Part shown: positions 59,595-64,000 of the stretch, one piece after another
Layout: every line of letters starts with the position of its first letter
Numbering within the stretch: the first letter of the stretch is position 1
Origin: Modestobacter sp. Leaf380
Lineage (GTDB): Bacteria; Actinomycetota; Actinomycetes; Mycobacteriales; Geodermatophilaceae
NCBI RefSeq assembly: GCF_001424485.1
Contig: NZ_LMQC01000012.1
Span: 271,012 to 335,011 of the forward strand
Direction: 5' to 3'
DNA length: 64,000 bases
Notes under the pieces: model-generated
What the model saw: only the letters and a program-made list of their open reading frames with translations
Told to the model about the DNA's origin: nothing
Databases searched by the model: none
Program-made: the position numbers and the translations under genes

Positions 59595-60815
59595 ATGACC
59601 CTGCCGCAGGCCGTCACCCGGTACGCCGCCCAGCTGCACGCCGGGCACACCGGCGGGCACGCGATCGACTCCCCGCTGGGCGCCTGGCTGCTGGTGGCCC
59701 TGGCCGCCCCGGCGGCGCCACCGGGCAGCCCGGCGGCCGCCGAGCTGGAGGCCGCACTGGGCATGCCGGCGGCGGAGGCCGGGGCGCTGGCCGCACGGCT
59801 GCTGGGCGACCCGCACCCGGCGGTGACCGCCGCGGCCGCGGCGTGGACCGCCCCCGAGGTGCAGACGCCGGCCCTGCGACGGTGGGCCGAGGGACTCCCG
59901 GCCGGCGCCCCGCACACCCCGGTCGTCCCCACCCAGGCGCAGGTGGACGCCTGGGCCGACGAGGCCACCGGCGGCCAGATCCCCAGGTTCCCGCTGGAGG
60001 TCACCCCGGCGACGCTGCTGCTGATCGCCACCGCGCTGGCCACCGACGTCCGCTGGCGGGAGCCGTTGCGGCCCGCGCCGGCCGCCGAGCTGGGCCCGGA
60101 CGCACCACTGGCCCGGGACCGCACCCAGGTGCTGACCGCAGCCTGGGACAGCGACCACGCCGTGGTCCGCGCACGCCGCAGCGGGGTCGCCGCCCTGGTC
60201 GCACACCCCTCGACGACCGGCCTGCTCGTGGTGTCCCTGGCCGCGGCACCGGACGTGGCCCCGGCCGACGTGCTGGCCGACGCCCACGAGCTGGCCGTCA
60301 CCCTGGCTCGCGACCCGGACTCCCTCGACCGGGTCGATGCCTTCGAGCTGCCGCTGGCGGACGGTCCGGTCGTCGGGGTCACCGAACGGGTCGCCCAGCT
60401 GCCGGTGCCGGAGACCCACGCCGTCCAGCACCAGGCGTTCCTGCCGGCCTGGCGGGCGGAGAGCCGTCACGACCTGCTGGAGCTGCAGTGGCCCGGCGTC
60501 CCCGCGGCCGTCGTCGCCCTCGCCGACCTGCTGCGGGACCAGCCGGACCCGCCACCACTGGAAGCCGAGGCGGTCCAGGCCGCCGTCGGGTCCTTCACGC
60601 GCGAGGGGTTCCGCGCAGCCGCGATCACCGCCATCGGGGTACGCGCCGCCGGCATGCCCTGGCACCAGGAGGGCCTGCTGCGCGAGGTGACGCTCCGGTT
60701 CGGCCACCCGCACGCCGTCGTCGCGGTGGCCGTCGACGAGACCGGCGGGCCGTGGCACGGGCTGCCGGTGTTCAGCGCCTGGGTGGCGCGCAGCCGGGAG
60801 GTCGGCGCGGACTGA
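59595..60815 (+). CDS. Serpin-family protein, divergent
   Basis: A 406-aa protein of the serpin fold: N-terminal AIDSPLGAWLLVALA, shutter/breach block VDAWADEATGGQIPRFPLEVTPATLLLIATALATDVRWREPL and C-terminal VTLRFGHPHAVVAVAVDETGGPWHGLPVFSAWV. The reactive-loop hinge reads EGFRAAAITAI from E337, close to the inhibitory EGxxAAAxTA pattern, with a likely scissile region around GVRAAGMP. No signal peptide, so it should be cytosolic. It starts 22 bases after desD; a second GTG start six codons earlier is possible. Confidence 0.85.
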   Translation: MTLPQAVTRYAAQLHAGHTGGHAIDSPLGAWLLVALAAPAAPPGSPAAAELEAALGMPAAEAGALAARLLGDPHPAVTAAAAAWTAPEVQTPALRRWAEGLPAGAPHTPVVPTQAQVDAWADEATGGQIPRFPLEVTPATLLLIATALATDVRWREPLRPAPAAELGPDAPLARDRTQVLTAAWDSDHAVVRARRSGVAALVAHPSTTGLLVVSLAAAPDVAPADVLADAHELAVTLARDPDSLDRVDAFELPLADGPVVGVTERVAQLPVPETHAVQHQAFLPAWRAESRHDLLELQWPGVPAAVVALADLLRDQPDPPPLEAEAVQAAVGSFTREGFRAAAITAIGVRAAGMPWHQEGLLREVTLRFGHPHAVVAVAVDETGGPWHGLPVFSAWVARSREVGAD

Positions 60816-60827
60816 CCCGTCGGTGGC

Positions 60828-61997
60828 TCAGCCCCCGACGGTGGCCAGCGCGTGCCGGGCGATCTGCAGCTCCTCGTCCGTGGGGACGACGAGGACCGGC
60901 ACCCCAGCGCCGTCCGGGCTGACCACCCGGACCCCGCGGTCGGCGGCCCCGTTGCGGGCGGGGTCGACGGCCAGCCCGAGGTGCCCCAGCCCGGCGACCA
61001 CCCGGGCCCGGACCTCGGGGCTGTTCTCCCCCACCCCGGCGGTGAAGACCAGCCCGTCCAGCCCACCGAGGTGGGCGAGGTAGGCCCCGACGTAGCCGCG
61101 GACCCGGTGCGCGTACACGTCCAGCGCGAGCTCGGCCTGCGCGTCACCGGCCGCAGCGGCGGCCAGCACGTCGCGCAGGTCGCCGGTGCCGGTCAGCCCG
61201 GCCAGGCCGCTGCGCCGGTTGAGCAGGGTGTCCAGCCCGTCGACGTCCAGGCCCTGGCGGAGCAGGTGCAACAGGGCGCCGGGGTCCAGGTCTCCCCCGC
61301 GGGTGCCCATGACCAAGCCCTCCAGCGGGGTCAGCCCCATCGAGGTGGCGATCGACCGGCCGGCGTCGACCGCGCAGGCCGAGGCGCCGTTGCCCAGGTG
61401 CAGCACCACCAGCTTGGCGTCCGGGCGGCCCAGGTGGTCCGCGGCGACCCGGGAGACGTACTCGTGCGAGGTGCCGTGGAAGCCGTAGCGGCGGACCCCG
61501 TACCGGGCGGCGAGCTCGGCGTCCACGGCGTAGGTCGAGGCCTCGGGCGGCATCGTGGCGTGGAAGGCGGTGTCGAAGACGGCGACCTGCGGGACGTCGG
61601 GGAACGCCGCGCGGGCCGCCCGGATGCCGAGCAGACCCGGCGGGTTGTGCAGCGGGGCGAGGGTGGACAGCGCCTCGATGGCGGCCTCCACCTCGGCGTC
61701 CACGACGATGGGGGCGCTGAACCGGGCACCGCCGTGCACCACCCGGTGCCCGACGACGTCCGGGGCCAGCTCCGGGCCGTGCTCGGCGCAGGTCGCCATC
61801 ATCAGCGCCAGCGCGGCGGTGTGGTCGGGCAGCGGGGCGGTGACGGTGACCTCGCCGGCCGGGCCGCGGTGGCGCAGCGAACCGCCCTCGGTGCCGATCC
61901 GCTCGACCAGGCCGGCCGCCAGCACGGTCTCGGCGTCGTCGAGCAGGCGGTACTTCAGCGAGGAGGACCCGCTGTTGAGGACCAGCACGGTGCTCAC
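60828..61997 (-). CDS. ackA: Acetate kinase
   Basis: Acetyl phosphate plus ADP to acetate plus ATP. The 389-aa ASKHA enzyme starts VLVLNSGSSSLKYRLLD and has GHRVVHGG, VFDTAFHATMPPEASTYAVD, RYGFHGTSHEYVS, LHLGNGASACAVDAGRSIATSMG, MGTRGGDLDPG and FTAGVGENSPEVR. GTG 61997 overlaps the pta stop as GTGA. Convergent with the serpin gene. Confidence 0.97.
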   Translation of the reverse strand: MSTVLVLNSGSSSLKYRLLDDAETVLAAGLVERIGTEGGSLRHRGPAGEVTVTAPLPDHTAALALMMATCAEHGPELAPDVVGHRVVHGGARFSAPIVVDAEVEAAIEALSTLAPLHNPPGLLGIRAARAAFPDVPQVAVFDTAFHATMPPEASTYAVDAELAARYGVRRYGFHGTSHEYVSRVAADHLGRPDAKLVVLHLGNGASACAVDAGRSIATSMGLTPLEGLVMGTRGGDLDPGALLHLLRQGLDVDGLDTLLNRRSGLAGLTGTGDLRDVLAAAAAGDAQAELALDVYAHRVRGYVGAYLAHLGGLDGLVFTAGVGENSPEVRARVVAGLGHLGLAVDPARNGAADRGVRVVSPDGAGVPVLVVPTDEELQIARHALATVGG

Positions 61998-64000
61998 TCG
62001 CCGGCCGCCTGGATGGCGGTGATCGCGATGGTGTTGACGATGTCGCGCACGGTGGCTCCCCGGGAGAGGTCGTTGACCGGCTTGTTGAGGCCCTGCAGCA
62101 CCGGTCCGATGGCCACGGCCCCCGCCGAGCGCTGCACCGCCTTGTAGGTGTTGTTGCCGGTGTTGAGGTCCGGGAAGACGAACACGGTGGCCTGCCCGGC
62201 GACCGCGGAGCCGGGCAGCTTCGAGGCCCCGATCGCCGGGTCGGCGGCGGCATCGTACTGCATCGGGCCGTCCACGACGAGCTCCGGCGCCCGCTCGCGG
62301 ACCAGCGCGGTGGCCTCCCGCACCTTGTCCACGTCGGCGCCGGTGCCCGAGGTGCCGGTCGAGTAGGACAGCATCGCCACCCGCGGCTCGATGCCGAAGC
62401 GGGCCGCGGTGGCCGCGGAGGAGATCGCGATGTCGGCCAGCTGGGCGGCGTCCGGGAGCGGGTTGACCGCACAGTCGCCGTAGACCAGCACCCGGTCGGC
62501 CAGCGCCATCAGGAAGACGCTGGACACCACCGACACCCCGGGCCTGGTGCGGATGACCTCGAAGGCGGGCCGGATGGTGTGCGCGGTGGTGTGCGCGGCG
62601 CCCGACACCATCCCGCCGACCAGGCCGAGCTGCACCATCATCGTGCCGAAGTACGACACGTCGGGGACCACGTCGAGCGCTGCCTCCACGGTCATCCCGC
62701 GGTGCGCCCGCAGCCGGGCGTACTCCTCCGCGAACCGGGTCCGCAGCTCCTCGTCGAACGGGCTGACCACCTCGGCACCGGCCAGGTCCAGGCCCAGCTC
62801 GGAGGCCCGGGCGCGCACCTTGGCCTCGTCCCCGAGCAGGGTCAGCCGGGCGATCCGGCGGGACAGCACGATCGCCGCCGCGCGCAGCACCCGGTCGTCG
62901 TCCCCCTCGGGCAGGACGACGTGCTGGGCCGCGGCGCGGCTGCGCTCGGTGAGCAGGTGCTCGAACATCAGCGGCGTGACGACGGTGGAGCGGCCGACGT
63001 CCAGGCTCTCCAGCAGCCGGCGGGTGTCCACGGCCTCGTCGAAGAGCGCGATGGAGGTCTCGGTCTTGCGGGGGGAGTCCGCGGCGATGAGCCCGCGGGT
63101 GTGGATGACCCGGGCGGTGGTGTCGAAGGTGCCCAGGTCGGTGCGCACGATGGGCAGCGAGGAGCCCAGCCCGGCGATGAGCTGGACGACGGGCTCGGGC
63201 AGGTCGATGCCGCCGTTGAGCAGGATGCCGGTGGGCGAGGGGTAGGTGCCGGCGGCGTGCGCGGTCATCACGCCCAGCACGACGTCGGGCCGGTCGCCGG
63301 GGACGACGACCACGGAGCCCTCGGTGAGCCGGGGCAGCACGTTGACCATCGACATCGCGGCGACGACGACGCCCATCGCCTCCCGGCCCATCAGCTCCGG
63401 GTCCCCGGCGACCAGCTCGCCGTCCACGGCTGCGGCGACCGCGGCGAACGTCGGCGCGATGAGGAACGGCTCCTCCGGGATCGCCCACACCGGGCGCGGG
63501 GTGACGGCGCTGACCGCGGCGACCCCCTCGGCGAGCCGGTCCGGGTCGGCCCGGTTGAGCACGACCGCGACGACGTCGGCGTGCTCGGCAGCCAGCTCGC
63601 GCAGCGCCGGCTCGGCGACGGCGGCCAGGTGCTCGGGCGAGCGTGCCGGGGCCTGGCCCAGGTGCTCGGCCCCGGCCGGGTCCCGCCCGCCCAGGACCAG
63701 CACGACCGGGGTGCCCAGGTTGGCCGCGATCCGGGCGTTGAAGGACAGCTCGGTGGGCGAGCTGACGTCGGTGAAGTCCGAGCCGACCACGACGACGGCG
63801 TCGCAGCGCGCCTGGACCGCCGCGTACCGCTCGACGATGCGGGCCAGGGCGGCATCGCCGTCGCTGTGCACGTCGTCGTAGGTGACGCCGATGGCGTCGT
63901 CGTGCGCGACGTCGGCGGTGGCCCGCTCCAGCAGGGTCGCCAGCACCGGGTCGGTGGCACCGCGGGCGATCGGCCGGAACACCCCGACCCGCTCCACCTC
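61994..64000 (-). CDS. pta: Phosphate acetyltransferase (partial, N-terminus beyond window)
   Basis: Makes acetyl phosphate from acetyl-CoA. The frame is open to the window edge; at least 669 residues are present: an N-terminal P-loop/DRTGG-type region (ADVAHDDAIGVTYDDVHSDGDAAL, LTEGSVVVVPGDRPDVVLGVMTA) and the C-terminal PTA_PTB catalytic domain (VVLPEGDDDRVLRAA, GGMVSGAAHTTAHTIRPAFEVI, FLMALADRVLVYGDCAVNP, LSYSTGTSGTGADVDKV, VFPDLNTGNNTYKAVQRSAGAVAIGPVLQGL). Usual actinobacterial Pta begins with a GKST loop before RVGVFRP, so about 25-30 residues lie outside. Confidence 0.95.
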   Translation of the reverse strand, partial: EVERVGVFRPIARGATDPVLATLLERATADVAHDDAIGVTYDDVHSDGDAALARIVERYAAVQARCDAVVVVGSDFTDVSSPTELSFNARIAANLGTPVVLVLGGRDPAGAEHLGQAPARSPEHLAAVAEPALRELAAEHADVVAVVLNRADPDRLAEGVAAVSAVTPRPVWAIPEEPFLIAPTFAAVAAAVDGELVAGDPELMGREAMGVVVAAMSMVNVLPRLTEGSVVVVPGDRPDVVLGVMTAHAAGTYPSPTGILLNGGIDLPEPVVQLIAGLGSSLPIVRTDLGTFDTTARVIHTRGLIAADSPRKTETSIALFDEAVDTRRLLESLDVGRSTVVTPLMFEHLLTERSRAAAQHVVLPEGDDDRVLRAAAIVLSRRIARLTLLGDEAKVRARASELGLDLAGAEVVSPFDEELRTRFAEEYARLRAHRGMTVEAALDVVPDVSYFGTMMVQLGLVGGMVSGAAHTTAHTIRPAFEVIRTRPGVSVVSSVFLMALADRVLVYGDCAVNPLPDAAQLADIAISSAATAARFGIEPRVAMLSYSTGTSGTGADVDKVREATALVRERAPELVVDGPMQYDAAADPAIGASKLPGSAVAGQATVFVFPDLNTGNNTYKAVQRSAGAVAIGPVLQGLNKPVNDLSRGATVRDIVNTIAITAIQAAGE

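Overview
The window is about 64 kb of very GC-rich (roughly 75%) actinobacterial chromosome. GTG starts are common, many genes overlap as GTGA or ATGA, and the conserved order pth-rplY-prs-glmU-tRNA-Gln-ispE-rsmA-rpf, a protein O-mannosyltransferase next to rsmI, and galU-glp-rimJ-glpR all point to a high-GC actinobacterium. A member of the Geodermatophilaceae (Modestobacter, Blastococcus, Geodermatophilus) fits best, by general resemblance only. No phage, insertion sequence or CRISPR array was seen.

Layout. (1) 1-13.1 kb, almost all on the minus strand, is housekeeping: peptidyl-tRNA hydrolase (partial), L25, PRPP synthetase, GlmU, tRNA-Gln, IspE, RsmA, a G5-domain resuscitation-promoting factor, TatD, MetG and an amino acid permease. 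(2) 13.2-20.7 kb holds CorA, an AbiEi/DUF559 protein bracketed by two long related hairpins, RsmI, a protein mannosyltransferase, a MarR-MFS pair whose transporter end is frameshifted, an enoyl-CoA hydratase and tRNA-Ala. (3) 20.8-25.5 kb is the galU-glp-rimJ-glpR divisome/envelope block, with 5-formyl-THF cyclo-ligase transcribed divergently from galU. (4) 25.5-30.6 kb is a GntR regulator, a MatC-like carrier, a CaiB-type CoA-transferase and a fused carboxyltransferase, proposed here as a malonate-type diacid pathway. (5) 30.6-39.4 kb is mixed: MarR, FmdB, SAF protein, MscL, GalE, YbaK-like deacylase, a VOC/thioesterase/kinase operon, sirtuin, SRPBCC protein and a frameshifted DUF2695 gene.

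(6) 39.5-54.15 kb is the most interesting part: a sulfur island. Three SAM-IV riboswitches and three tiny leader peptides ending Leu-Cys-Arg control a flavoprotein, a GNAT plus polar amino acid ABC importer with two tandem binding proteins, a cysteine desulfurase-like enzyme, a MetNIQ importer, and two flavin-dependent LLM monooxygenases followed by a decayed third one. The gene set resembles the Bacillus S-alkylcysteine salvage operons, rewired to actinobacterial RNA control. (7) 54.2-59.6 kb is a DtxR/IdeR-box-controlled desferrioxamine-type siderophore operon (desABCD). It is followed by a serpin-family protein and the divergent ackA-pta operon, with pta running off the window end.

A recurring feature is promoters with a TAnnnT -10 box only 6-8 bases before ATG or GTG, implying many leaderless mRNAs. 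All calls come from reading the sequence; no database search was run.
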